Shown: positions 51,644-59,288 of the stretch, in pieces | Layout of the letters: each line of letters opens with the position of its first letter | How positions within the stretch are numbered: the first letter of the stretch is position 1 | Source: Olsenella timonensis | Lineage (GTDB): Bacteria > Actinomycetota > Coriobacteriia > Coriobacteriales > Atopobiaceae | Reading direction: 5' to 3' | DNA: 64,000 nt | Assembly (NCBI RefSeq): GCF_900119915.1 | Contig: NZ_LT635455.1 | Span: 620,001 to 684,000, forward strand | Notes under the pieces: model-generated | Databases searched by the model: none | The model's input: the letters and a program-made list of their open reading frames with translations, nothing else | Told to the model about the DNA's origin: nothing | Position numbers and translations under genes: made by a program

Positions 51644-52723
51644 CTACTCGTCGCCGAAGCTGATGCCGAGCGCCTTGGCCTCGCGCACGAGGTCGCCCTC
51701 GGGGTCGACGTACTTGAGCTTGCCGGCGACGTCCTCGAGCGGGACGCGGACCATCTTGCCCTTCTTCTGGGCCACCATGAAGCCGAACTTGCCCTCGAGG
51801 CAGCCGAGCGCGGCCTCGACGCCGCACTGCGTGGCGAAGATGCGGTCCTGGGCGTCGGGCTGTCCGCCGCGCTGGGTGTGGCCTGGGACGGCGATGCGAA
51901 TCTCGCGCCCGGTGCGCTTGTCGATCTCCGCGGCGATGTCGTAGGCAACCGACGGCGTGGTGCGGGCGGCCACGAGCTTCTTGTACTCCTTCTTGGAGAG
52001 GGCGGCCTCCTCCTTGGAGATGGCGCCCTCCGCAACGACGACGATGGTGAAGCGGGAGCCGGCCTTGTCGCGGTCCTCGATCACGCGCACGACGTTGTCC
52101 ATGTCGTAGGGGATCTCGGGGATGAGGATGACGTCGGCCCCGCCGGCGACGCCCGCGTACAGCGGGATCCAGCCGACCTTGTGGCCCATGATCTCGATTA
52201 CGAAGACGCGGCCGTGGGAGCTCGCGGTGGTGTGGATCTCGTCGACGCAGCGGGTGGCGACCTCGACGGAGCTGGTGAAGCCGAAGGTCATGTCCGTGCC
52301 CCAGGTGTCGTTGTCGATCGTCTTGGGCAGCGCGATGACGTTCAGGCCCTCCTGCGAGAGCCGGTTGGCGGTCTTGGTGGAGCCGTTGCCGCCGAGCATG
52401 AACAGGCAGTCGAGCTTGAGCTTGCGATAGGTGTGCTTCATCGCCTCGACCTTGTTGATGCCGTCGGCCTCGGGCGTGTCCAGCAGCTTGAACGGGGTAC
52501 GGCTCGTGCCGAGCACCGTGCCGCCGCGCGTGAGCAGGCCGGAGAAGTCGCGGTTGTCCATCATGCGGTAATGCTCGTAGATCAGGCCTTGGTAGCCGTC
52601 CTCGAAGCCGTAGACCTCCACGGGCTCGCTGGACTGGCGGTAGAGCGTCTTGACGATGCCGCGCATGGTGGCGTTGAGCGCCTGGCAGTCGCCGCCGCTC
52701 GTGAGAAGACCGACTCGAAGCAT
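51644..52723 (-). CDS. pfkA: 6-phosphofructokinase (ATP or pyrophosphate dependent)
   Basis: 359 aa. LLTSGGDCQALNATMRG, LGGNGSTKTANRL, PKTIDNDTWGTD, IEIMGHKVGWIPL, PEIPYDMDNV and VPGHTQRGGQPDAQDR are phosphofructokinase motifs. The motif PKTIDND carries Lys where ATP enzymes have Gly (position 124), a mark of pyrophosphate-dependent or group III enzymes, while GGNGS keeps Gly104, so the phosphate donor is unclear. ATG 52723 has GAAGGAAAG upstream. Confidence 0.93.
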   Translation of the reverse strand: MLRVGLLTSGGDCQALNATMRGIVKTLYRQSSEPVEVYGFEDGYQGLIYEHYRMMDNRDFSGLLTRGGTVLGTSRTPFKLLDTPEADGINKVEAMKHTYRKLKLDCLFMLGGNGSTKTANRLSQEGLNVIALPKTIDNDTWGTDMTFGFTSSVEVATRCVDEIHTTASSHGRVFVIEIMGHKVGWIPLYAGVAGGADVILIPEIPYDMDNVVRVIEDRDKAGSRFTIVVVAEGAISKEEAALSKKEYKKLVAARTTPSVAYDIAAEIDKRTGREIRIAVPGHTQRGGQPDAQDRIFATQCGVEAALGCLEGKFGFMVAQKKGKMVRVPLEDVAGKLKYVDPEGDLVREAKALGISFGDE

Positions 52724-52952
52724 GGGCTTTCCTTCCCTCGTAACGTGCCTCAGGACCACAGATAGGAAAAGTATGCGCCTGATTCGGCCGAGTGCGCGCG
52801 CTTCTCCGCGAGCGGTATCGTTCCCAGGGTTTACGTTTCCCTGACACGGGGGCACGGCGGGCGTCGCCGCCCTGCTACCATGGTCGAGAAGGGCGCGTGG
52901 ACCCGCGCGAGGCCCGCCCGGAATCATCAGAATGATGTTAGTATATCTGGGT

Positions 52953-52982
52953 ACGTATGTATGTACGTTAGTAATCATACGT
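52953..52982 (+). promoter_or_regulatory. Inverted repeat ACGTATG/CATACGT upstream of the toxin-antitoxin pair
   Basis: 7-bp arms (52953-52959 and 52976-52982) in an AT-rich block ending 19 bases before the antitoxin start, overlapping direct GTACGTATGTATGTAC repeats. Antitoxins of this class usually bind such sites. Confidence 0.55.
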
Positions 52983-53001
52983 AGCACATTTGGAGGATGA
53001 T

Positions 53002-53274
53002 ATGTCCACTTCGACGCTCACCATTCGCATGGACGAGGACCTGAAGCGCGAGGCGGCGAAGGTGGCCGACTACTATGGTCTGGACCTCTCCTCCGTGACT
53101 CGGGCGTTCTATAAGCAGATGGTCAACACGCGGCGCATTCCCCTCACGTTTGCTCCCGAGGAGCCCAACGACGAGAGCCTCTCTGCCATTTCCGAGGGAA
53201 ACGAGTTCCTTGCGTCTGGCAAGCCCGGGCGCTTCGCTAGCGGACGCGACCTGCTTGAGGCGGCGATGTCGTGA
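53002..53274 (+). CDS. RelB/DinJ-family antitoxin
   Basis: 90 aa. LTIRMDEDLKREAAKVADYYGLDLSSVTRAFYKQMV is the ribbon-helix-helix DNA-binding half; the C-terminus (SEGNEFLASGKPGRFASGRDLLEAAMS) is the toxin-binding tail. ATG 53002 has TTGGAGG upstream. Its TGA overlaps the toxin ATG (TGATG). It likely represses its own promoter through the upstream inverted repeat. Confidence 0.93.
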   Translation: MSTSTLTIRMDEDLKREAAKVADYYGLDLSSVTRAFYKQMVNTRRIPLTFAPEEPNDESLSAISEGNEFLASGKPGRFASGRDLLEAAMS

Positions 53275-53573
53275 TGGCCCGCCTCACGGCGGACTTCTCG
53301 GCGGCCTTTAGCCGCGATATTAAGAAGAAGGCGCGAAAGCGCGGATGAGACCTCTCGGAGCTGGAGAAGGTCATCGATTTGGTTGTGGAGAACAGCCCCG
53401 ATTCCCTCGAGACGCTTCGACGACGCCACAACATGCACGCGTTGTCGGGGAGCTGGTCGGGTCGGAAGGAGTGCCATGTCGCCAACGCGGGCGACTGGCT
53501 CGTCATCTGGTCCTCGAACGACAAGGCTGCCTTCTTCGAGCGGACCGGAAGTCACGACGAGCTATTCAGATAG
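53274..53573 (+). pseudogene. YafQ-family mRNA interferase toxin interrupted by an in-frame TGA
   Basis: ATG 53274 overlaps the antitoxin stop. Translation gives MARLTADFSAAFSRDIKKKARKRG, then TGA at 53346-53348, then DLSELEKVIDLVVENSP and on to TAG 53571-53573, 100 codons in all, the normal YafQ length. Catalytic residues are intact beyond the break: the His in HNMHALSG, CH in ECHV, DW in GDWLVIW, and RTGSHDELF. The TGA stands where family members have Trp or another aromatic residue, one base from TGG. It is therefore a single-mutation pseudogene or, less likely, a read-through codon. The downstream part alone would lack the first helix. Confidence 0.88.
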
Positions 53574-53750
53574 CAAGCATCACGTGTCCCGCTGAGCCCC
53601 AGGTCTCGGTGGTCGATAGCGTCTCACGTCATGCCGTTCTCTCGAGTGAGACTGGAGGCCAGTTGTGTATCGTGTTGTTGAGCACGTTGAGCAAAACGGG
53701 TATCTCCTCGCTCCCGTGGCCTAGGGAGGGGCGATGAACAGGAGGGACGC

Positions 53751-54170
53751 ATGACGCCGGGAGAGAGACGCGAGGTGCGCGAGGCCGTGGCGGCGGGGCG
53801 CCGCGCGCTGGCGAGCCTGGAGGAGGCCGCCGACGCGCTCGACAGCGCGAGCAGGTGGGGGCTCTTCGACCTCGTCCTGGGCGGCCCCATCTCGAGCCTC
53901 GCCAAGCACGCGCGGCTCGGCGACGCCCGCGAGGCGCTCGAGCGCGCCCGCGCCGACCTCTACGCCTTCACGCGCGAGCTCTCCGACGTGCGCGGCATCG
54001 AGGAGCTGCGCGTGAACGTGGGCGGCGTGGCCTCGGCGCTCGACGTCCTCGTCGACAACCCGTTCGTCGACCTCTACGTCCAGAAGAGGATCTCCGACGC
54101 GGAGGACAACGTCGCCGCGGCGATCACCGCGACCAAGACGGTCCTCGCGCGCCTGGAGTCGGCGCGGTAG
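53751..54170 (+). CDS. Unknown helical protein (139 aa)
   Basis: Not recognised. Two long amphipathic helices flank a conserved-looking centre ASRWGLFDLVLGGPISSLAKHARLGDAREALERARADLYAF; no signal peptide, no cysteines. The WG.FD.L.GG..SS..KH pattern resembles small conserved hypothetical proteins of Gram-positive bacteria, with no function known to me. ATG 53751 has CAGGAGGG upstream. Confidence 0.8.
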   Translation: MTPGERREVREAVAAGRRALASLEEAADALDSASRWGLFDLVLGGPISSLAKHARLGDAREALERARADLYAFTRELSDVRGIEELRVNVGGVASALDVLVDNPFVDLYVQKRISDAEDNVAAAITATKTVLARLESAR

Positions 54171-54246
54171 CGCGCTCGCCCGCCGCCGGCGGCGCGCCTG
54201 CGTTTCAGTTTGCGAACGGTGCGCGGGGCGCGCGCCCTTCTCGCCC

Positions 54247-54252
54247 TAGAAT
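54247..54252 (+). promoter_or_regulatory. -10 box TAGAAT before the phenylacetate-CoA-ligase-like gene
   Basis: TAGAAT 38 bases before ATG 54290, immediately after a CCCTTCTCGCCC word. Confidence 0.45.
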
Positions 54253-54289
54253 CAGCGCAGCGAGTTTTAGGTTCCGACGGGAGGGTGAT

Positions 54290-55588
54290 ATGCAGGAGAT
54301 TCTCCACGCGCCCCACGAGCAGATCGAGCAGATCCAGCTCGAGGGCATCAAGAAGACCGTGATCGCGTGCTACGAGAACGTGCCGTTCTACAAGAAGAGC
54401 TTCGACGACGCCGGCTTTGACCCGTATGCGGTCACGAGCCTCGACGACCTCCGGTGGGCGCCGTTTGTCACCAAGCAGGACCTGCGCGACAACTACCCGT
54501 ACGGGATGTTCGCCACCCCGCTCTCCGAGGTGAAGGAGATCCACATGTCCTCCGGCACCACCGGCGTGGCGACGGTGGGCGGCTACACCCAGCACGACCT
54601 TGACATCTGGGGGGAGTGCTTCGCGCGCGGCATCGAGTACGCCAACGGCGGCAAGGACGACGTCGTCCACGTCTGCTACGGCTACGGCCTCTTCACCGGC
54701 GGCCTCGGCGCGCACTACGGCGGCCTCTACTCCGGCGCCACGACGATCCCCATGTCCGCGGGCAACACCGAGCGCCAGATTCGCGTGCTCAAGGAGATGG
54801 GCTCCACGATCATCTGCTGCACGCCGAGCTACGCCATGCACATCGCCGACACCGCGATCGAGATGGGCCTCGACCCGGCGCGTGACTTCCACCTGCGCGC
54901 GGGCATCCACGGGGCAGAGCCCTTCTCCGACAACTTCCGCCGCGACCTCGAGCGCAAGCTCAACTATCACGTGCTCGACGTCTACGGCCTCACCGAGACC
55001 ATGGGCCCGGGCGTGGCCATCGAGTGCTGGGAGCAAAACGGCCTGCACCTGGCCGAGGATCATTTCTACGCGGAGATCATCGACCCCAACACCGGCGAGG
55101 TCCTGCCTGACGGCGAGTGGGGCGAGCTCGTGCTCACCACGATCGACCGCGAGGCGTCGCCGGTCGTGCGCTACCGCACGCGCGACATCACGCGCATCCT
55201 GCCGGGCGAGTGCGCCTGCGGCTGCACCCACCGCCGCATCGACCGCATCCACGGCCGCACCGACGACATGCTCATCATCCGCGGCGTCAACGTCTTCCCG
55301 AGCCAGATCGAGGACGTCATGAAGACCTTCGACCAGGTGTCCTCCTGGTACCAGATCGAGGTCGACACCGACCACCGCTCGCTCGACATGGTCACGCTCA
55401 AGGCCGAGGTCAACCCCGACTTCGCCTTCGACTCCGTCGCCTCGGTCGAGCGCCTGCAGAAGGAGATCTCCGCGCGCCTCAAGACGGCGCTGTCCGTGGG
55501 CGTCAAGGTCAAGCTCGTCGAGCCCAAGACCATCGCGCGCAGCGAGGGCAAGGCCAAGCGCATCGTCGACCTGAGAAAGGACAAGTGA
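54290..55588 (+). CDS. Phenylacetate-CoA ligase-family adenylate-forming enzyme
   Basis: 432 aa. YENVPFYKKSF, FVTKQDLRDNYPYGMF, the AMP-binding loop MSSGTTG, DVYGLTETMGPG, GELVLTT, RYRTRD and the C-terminal RGVNVFPSQIE are PaaK hallmarks. Activates an aryl acid to its CoA thioester. The stop overlaps the next ATG (TGATG), coupling it to a two-ACT-domain protein, an arrangement seen with aromatic 2-oxoacid metabolism in anaerobes. ATG 54290 has GGGAGGG upstream. Confidence 0.94.
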   Translation: MQEILHAPHEQIEQIQLEGIKKTVIACYENVPFYKKSFDDAGFDPYAVTSLDDLRWAPFVTKQDLRDNYPYGMFATPLSEVKEIHMSSGTTGVATVGGYTQHDLDIWGECFARGIEYANGGKDDVVHVCYGYGLFTGGLGAHYGGLYSGATTIPMSAGNTERQIRVLKEMGSTIICCTPSYAMHIADTAIEMGLDPARDFHLRAGIHGAEPFSDNFRRDLERKLNYHVLDVYGLTETMGPGVAIECWEQNGLHLAEDHFYAEIIDPNTGEVLPDGEWGELVLTTIDREASPVVRYRTRDITRILPGECACGCTHRRIDRIHGRTDDMLIIRGVNVFPSQIEDVMKTFDQVSSWYQIEVDTDHRSLDMVTLKAEVNPDFAFDSVASVERLQKEISARLKTALSVGVKVKLVEPKTIARSEGKAKRIVDLRKDK

Positions 55589-56016
55589 TGATCGACCAGA
55601 TTACCGTCTTCCTCGAGAACAAGCGCGGCCGCATCGCGTCTCTGTGCCGCACCCTCGGCGACGCCAACATCAACATGGCCGCGCTCTCCGTGGCCGACAC
55701 CACCGAGTACGGCATCGTGCGCATCATCTGCAGCGACACCGAGGCGGCGCTCTCCGCCCTCGACGCCGGCGGCTACCGCGCGATCAAGACCAAGGTCATG
55801 GCCATCGCCGTCCCGCACCACCCGGGCGGCGCCGCCGACCTGCTCGAGAAGCTCGACGACCTCGACGTGGACATCGAGTACTTCTACTGCTTCTCCACGA
55901 CCGACGACCTTGCCGTCCTTGCGCTCAAAATCGCCGACCCCGCCAGTGCGGCGGAGGCGGGCTGGGCCATCGAGAAGGCCGGGTTCCACGTCTTCGAGCA
56001 GAGCGAGATCGAGTAG
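55588..56016 (+). CDS. Tandem ACT-domain protein
   Basis: 142 aa, two ACT domains: ITVFLENKRGRIASLCRTLGDANINMAALSV... (about 3-70) and VMAIAVPHHPGGAADLLEKLDDLDVDIEYFYCF... (about 71-140). ACT domains bind amino acids and give feedback control. Translational coupling with the CoA ligase suggests it senses the aromatic amino acid or acid that pathway handles. Confidence 0.92.
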   Translation: MIDQITVFLENKRGRIASLCRTLGDANINMAALSVADTTEYGIVRIICSDTEAALSALDAGGYRAIKTKVMAIAVPHHPGGAADLLEKLDDLDVDIEYFYCFSTTDDLAVLALKIADPASAAEAGWAIEKAGFHVFEQSEIE

Positions 56017-56045
56017 GGCCGCGCCGCCACGTTCTTCTCGACTGA

Positions 56046-56078
56046 GGGGCTGCCATACAATCGTTGTATGGCAGCCCC
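56046..56078. terminator. Perfect 15-bp palindrome after the ACT gene
   Basis: Arms 56046-56060 (GGGGCTGCCATACAA) and 56064-56078, loop TCG. It starts 29 bases past the stop. There is no immediate T-run, but TGTATTTTACC follows. CGTTCTTCTCG (56031) and CGAGAAGAAC (56124) words flank it. It could also be an operator. Confidence 0.55.
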
Positions 56079-56153
56079 CACTCATATGTATTTTACCGTT
56101 GGCCTCCCGCGTCCTACGATGGACGAGAAGAACCGCGTCAGAGGAGGCATCAC

Positions 56154-56348
56154 ATGATCTTTGGCATGGGCCCGATGGAGCTTGCCGTCATCCTGCTCGT
56201 CGTCCTGGTGATCTTTGGGCCGAAGAACCTGCCCAAGCTGGGGTCGGCCCTCGGCAAGACGGTCAAGAACGTCCGCGAGGGCATGGAGGACGAGCTGCCC
56301 GCCGACGAGGCCGACCAGCCCTCCTCCGACGAGGCCGACCAGCGGTAG
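56154..56348 (+). CDS. tatA: Twin-arginine translocase subunit TatA
   Basis: 64 aa. Short N-terminus, membrane helix MELAVILLVVLVIF, FGPKNLPKLGSALGKTVKNVREGM hinge and amphipathic helix, acidic tail with a DEADQPSSDEADQ repeat. ATG 56154 has GAGGAGG upstream. TatA forms the export pore for folded proteins with TatC, which is not in the window. The binding lipoprotein at 28.3 kb has a Tat-like signal. Confidence 0.93.
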   Translation: MIFGMGPMELAVILLVVLVIFGPKNLPKLGSALGKTVKNVREGMEDELPADEADQPSSDEADQR

Positions 56349-56411
56349 CCTCGCGACACCCCCGTCCTTCCTCCTGCGCCCCCGGACCCTTTCCCGCCGG
56401 GGGCGTTCTTG

Positions 56412-56488
56412 CCAACCAAAGGGGTCAGACCCCTTTTAGCAGACCAACCAAAGGGGTCTGACCCCTTTGGTTGGTCCCTGTTAGCAGA
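56412..56488. repeat. Two REP-like palindromes; second flanked by 8-bp direct repeats TTAGCAGA
   Basis: First: AAAGGGGTCAGACCCCTTTT (56418-56437). Second: perfect 15-bp arms 56443-56457 and 56461-56475 (ACCAACCAAAGGGGT type). TTAGCAGA occurs at 56436-56443 and again at 56481-56488, where it contains the stop codon of the LysR gene (minus strand). The pattern looks like insertion of a short palindrome with target duplication. Confidence 0.8.
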
Positions 56489-57323
56489 GCTCGCCGAGAA
56501 GGGCGACCACGCGCTCGGCGAGCGGGGAGAGGGCGCGGTCAGCCTTCCATATGACCGCGGCGCGGCTCTCGAGGTCCTTCCCGACCAGCGTCTTGATGTA
56601 GCAGGGACCGGTGTCGCAGACGGAGAGCAGGGAGCGCGGCACGAGGCCCACGCCCAGCCCAGCCGCCGCGCAGGAGCAGGTGGTGCGAGCGTCATCGGTG
56701 AGGCAGAAGGCGTCGCGGCCGAGCGTGGGGGCGAGGCGTCGGTCGCAGACGAGGGGCGCGTCCCCCAGCTGGTCGAGAAGAACGGTGAGCTCGTCCCCGC
56801 GCTCGAGCGACGGTGGCATGACGGCGACGAGCGGCTCGGGCGGCGCGTAGCGGGTCCGCAGCCCCTGGGTATGGAACGGCGTGCGGACGACGCCGACCTC
56901 GGCGATGCCGCCCGCCACGAGCTCGAGCACCTCCGGGACGCTCCCCTCGCGCAGCTCGATCGACACGTCCGGCGCGCGCCGCGCGAGCTCCGCGAGGCGC
57001 GGCCCCGGCGCGAGGCCCGCGACCGAGTCGCAGACGGCGAGGCAGAGCGTTCCGGTGAGCCCCTTGCCCACGCTCGAGACCTCGCGTGCCGTGGCCGTCG
57101 TCATGGCGAGGATTCGGGTGGCGCGCTCGTGGAGGAGCCGCCCGGCCTCGGTGAGCGAGACGCCGCGCGGGCCGCGGCGCACGAGCTGGGTGTCGAGCTC
57201 GCGCTCGAGCTGGGCGAGCTCGTAGGACAGCGGCGGCTGGGAGATGTGAAGGCGCCGGGCGGCCGCGGTGATCTGGCCCTCCTCGGCGATGGCGACAAAG
57301 TACTCGAGCTGCTTGAGATTCAC
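56481..57323 (-). CDS. LysR-family transcriptional regulator
   Basis: 280 aa from GTG 57323 with GAGGAGG upstream: MNLKQLEYFVAIAEEGQITAAARRLHISQPPLSYELAQLERELDTQL, the classic LysR helix-turn-helix, followed by an effector domain (TGTLCLAVCDSVAGL..., AGLGVGLVPRSLL). The longer upstream frame has no start signal. No obvious divergent target gene; the next gene on the plus strand is a 75-aa unknown. Its stop codon lies in a REP-like direct repeat. Confidence 0.94.
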   Translation of the reverse strand: MNLKQLEYFVAIAEEGQITAAARRLHISQPPLSYELAQLERELDTQLVRRGPRGVSLTEAGRLLHERATRILAMTTATAREVSSVGKGLTGTLCLAVCDSVAGLAPGPRLAELARRAPDVSIELREGSVPEVLELVAGGIAEVGVVRTPFHTQGLRTRYAPPEPLVAVMPPSLERGDELTVLLDQLGDAPLVCDRRLAPTLGRDAFCLTDDARTTCSCAAAGLGVGLVPRSLLSVCDTGPCYIKTLVGKDLESRAAVIWKADRALSPLAERVVALLGELC

Positions 57324-57489
57324 GGGGAGCCTCCTCGGATGGCCGCGACATACAGGAATTGTATCGCGCGCATCGAGGTTGCTGACGCCAGCGTCGCCTG
57401 CCGGACACACGCCCATAACGGGCCGTGAACCGTCCCTTAACGCCCTGCTAAGGTGGGCGACACACTTGTGGAGCGTTTGCGTAGGAGAA

Positions 57490-57539
57490 ATCAGATTATT
57501 GTCAAGCCTATTTCCATGAACGGACGAAATGGGTATAAC
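57490..57539 (+). promoter_or_regulatory. Promoter TTTCCA-17-TATAAC and upstream AATCAGATTATT motif
   Basis: -35 TTTCCA (57511-57516) and -10 TATAAC (57534-57539), 37 bases before ATG 57577. The 12-mer AATCAGATTATT just upstream (about 57490-57501) is identical to one in the GS-like gene promoter at 26256. Confidence 0.5.
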
Positions 57540-57576
57540 GAACGTGTCAGACGGTTTTGGAAGGAGGGAAGTACCT

Positions 57577-57804
57577 ATGACCAAGGTCAAGAACATGGGT
57601 CGTCGCCAGCGCAAGGTCCGCGAGGCCTGCCACAACGGCTGGTTCATGAGCGGTGAGTATCGCGCGCTCTTCGACGGTCACGAGCGCCGCTTCTGGGCCG
57701 ACAGCCCGAGCATCCTGTTCAACGACGTTGACCAGTGGTTCTCCGCTCACGAGCAGAACCACGCAGACTCGCACCTGCTCGTCAAGTGCGTCCGCGCCGC
57801 GTAG
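57577..57804 (+). CDS. Small protein of unknown function (75 aa)
   Basis: Not recognised. Basic N-terminus (MTKVKNMGRRQRKVREAC) and an aromatic/His-rich remainder (HNGWFMSGEYRALFDGHERRFW, WFSAHEQNHADSHLL). No signal peptide. It has a good ribosome site (AAGGAGGG), a promoter and a strong terminator, so it is expressed as a monocistron. Spaced Cys/His residues could bind a metal, but there is no known motif. Confidence 0.8.
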   Translation: MTKVKNMGRRQRKVREACHNGWFMSGEYRALFDGHERRFWADSPSILFNDVDQWFSAHEQNHADSHLLVKCVRAA

Positions 57805-57828
57805 GCGTCGGGACAGAGCGTTCGTGCG

Positions 57829-57849
57829 GGAGCCTGCGGGCTCCTTTTT
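57829..57849 (+). terminator. Rho-independent terminator of the 75-aa gene
   Basis: GGAGCC (57829-57834), loop TGCG, GGCTCC (57839-57844), then TTTTT. It is 25 bases after the stop. Confidence 0.9.
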
Positions 57850-57895
57850 CATTTTCGGATACGACGGGGGCAGGGCGACGCGTTCCGCCCCTGTG

Positions 57896-59056
57896 CTATA
57901 TGGCGGTGGCGTGGTCGAGCATGAGGGCGAGAATGACGGCGAGTCCGCGACGCAGGCTGTCCTTCTCGATCCACTCCTCGCGCGTGTGGAGCAGGTCGCC
58001 CTCGACGGTGCCCACGGTGTGGGCGGGGATGCCCAGCGAGAGCGGGATGTTGGCGTCGGTCGAGGACTCCTGGTGGTGGACCTCCCTCACGCCGCCGAGC
58101 TCGCGCAGCACCTCGTCGGTGCGCTCGACCAGGGCGGCCTGGCCCTCGGGCACGTGCTCCCCGGAGGCAGGGCGCCGCCCGATGAGCTGCACGTCGATGC
58201 GGGTGTTCTCCTTGAGGTGCTCCTCCACGAGCACCACGAACTTGCCGTACATCTCCTCGAGGCACTCCTCGGAGGCGGAGCGGTACTCCACGAGCACGCT
58301 CGCCTCCTCGGCGATGGAGTTCACCGTGGTGCCGCCCACGAAGCGCCCCACGTTGATCGTGGTCTTGGCGTGCGTGGGCAACTCGAGCGCGTAGAGGTCC
58401 TCGATGAAGCTGCAGAGCGCCTCGATCGCGTTGTCGCGCCCGAAGTTCTCCCAGGAATGGCCGCCCTCGGTGTGGCAGACCACCCGCCAGCGGTGGCTGC
58501 CCACGGCGGAGACCACGTGCATGCCGAGGTAGAGGTCGAAGCTCGTGAACTCGCGGACCTTTCCGTCGTAGTGGCGGAAGAGCTCGCGCGTGCCGGCGAG
58601 GTTGCCGAGGCCCTCCTCGCAGGAGTTGGCCACGACGAGCAGGCGCCGGTCGAGCGGTACGCGCTCGCGCAGCAGGTAGCGCGCCGCGAGGAGCAGCCCC
58701 ACGAGATTTGCCGTGTCGTCGCCGACGCCCGGCGCGAGAAGGCGCGTCTTGCTCTCGGCGAGCGGCAGGGGCTCGGTGTCGGGGAAGACCACGTCGGTGT
58801 GCGCGGCAAAGACCGCGATGCCGTCGTCGCCGTCCTCGGGGCCGGGCAGGCTGAGAATGACGTTGTTGGCCTCGTCGACGCGCACGGCGCCGACGGGCGC
58901 GCCCTGGGCGAGCAGCCAGTCGCGGACGAACTCCGCCCGCCGCTCCTCGTGGCCGGACGGCGCCGGGATCTGCGCGAGCGTGCGCAGCAGCTCGAGCTCC
59001 TCCTCGTAGCACTGATCGGCGTACTCTCGTGCGATGCGAGCGACCTTCTCGTCCAC
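57896..59056 (-). CDS. M20-family metallopeptidase
   Basis: 386 aa, GTG start at 59056 after GGGAGGGAGG. Zinc ligands and catalytic residues of the M20 fold: His86 and Asp88 in AAHTDVVF, Asp113/114 in GVGDDTAN, Glu147/148 in NSCEEGLG, and the dimerisation-domain GGHSWENFG. PepT/CPG2-like; probably a cytosolic di- or tripeptidase. A nested second frame is not coding. Confidence 0.92.
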   Translation of the reverse strand: MDEKVARIAREYADQCYEEELELLRTLAQIPAPSGHEERRAEFVRDWLLAQGAPVGAVRVDEANNVILSLPGPEDGDDGIAVFAAHTDVVFPDTEPLPLAESKTRLLAPGVGDDTANLVGLLLAARYLLRERVPLDRRLLVVANSCEEGLGNLAGTRELFRHYDGKVREFTSFDLYLGMHVVSAVGSHRWRVVCHTEGGHSWENFGRDNAIEALCSFIEDLYALELPTHAKTTINVGRFVGGTTVNSIAEEASVLVEYRSASEECLEEMYGKFVVLVEEHLKENTRIDVQLIGRRPASGEHVPEGQAALVERTDEVLRELGGVREVHHQESSTDANIPLSLGIPAHTVGTVEGDLLHTREEWIEKDSLRRGLAVILALMLDHATAI

Positions 59057-59288
59057 CGTGCCTCCCTCCCGTGCGTGCCTCTAGGGTAGCGCAGGACGTC
59101 GTCTGCGGCGTCGCGTTCCGGCCACGGTGCGGCCGGCGTCGCCCGTCGGCCGCGGCGCGGCGTCGGGAGCCTCGCTTCGCCGACGAGAGGCGCCGTCCGC
59201 GGAGAAGCGCGTCTGAGGGGGCCGTCGAGGGGGCATACTACCCAAGGCCCGCCGGGCATCCGGCACGCAACAACCCAAGGGGGGACAC

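Noticed and set aside
53379-53573. Independent small gene downstream of the TGA in the toxin
   Set aside because: It has no ribosome site and is the C-terminal remainder of YafQ in the same frame.
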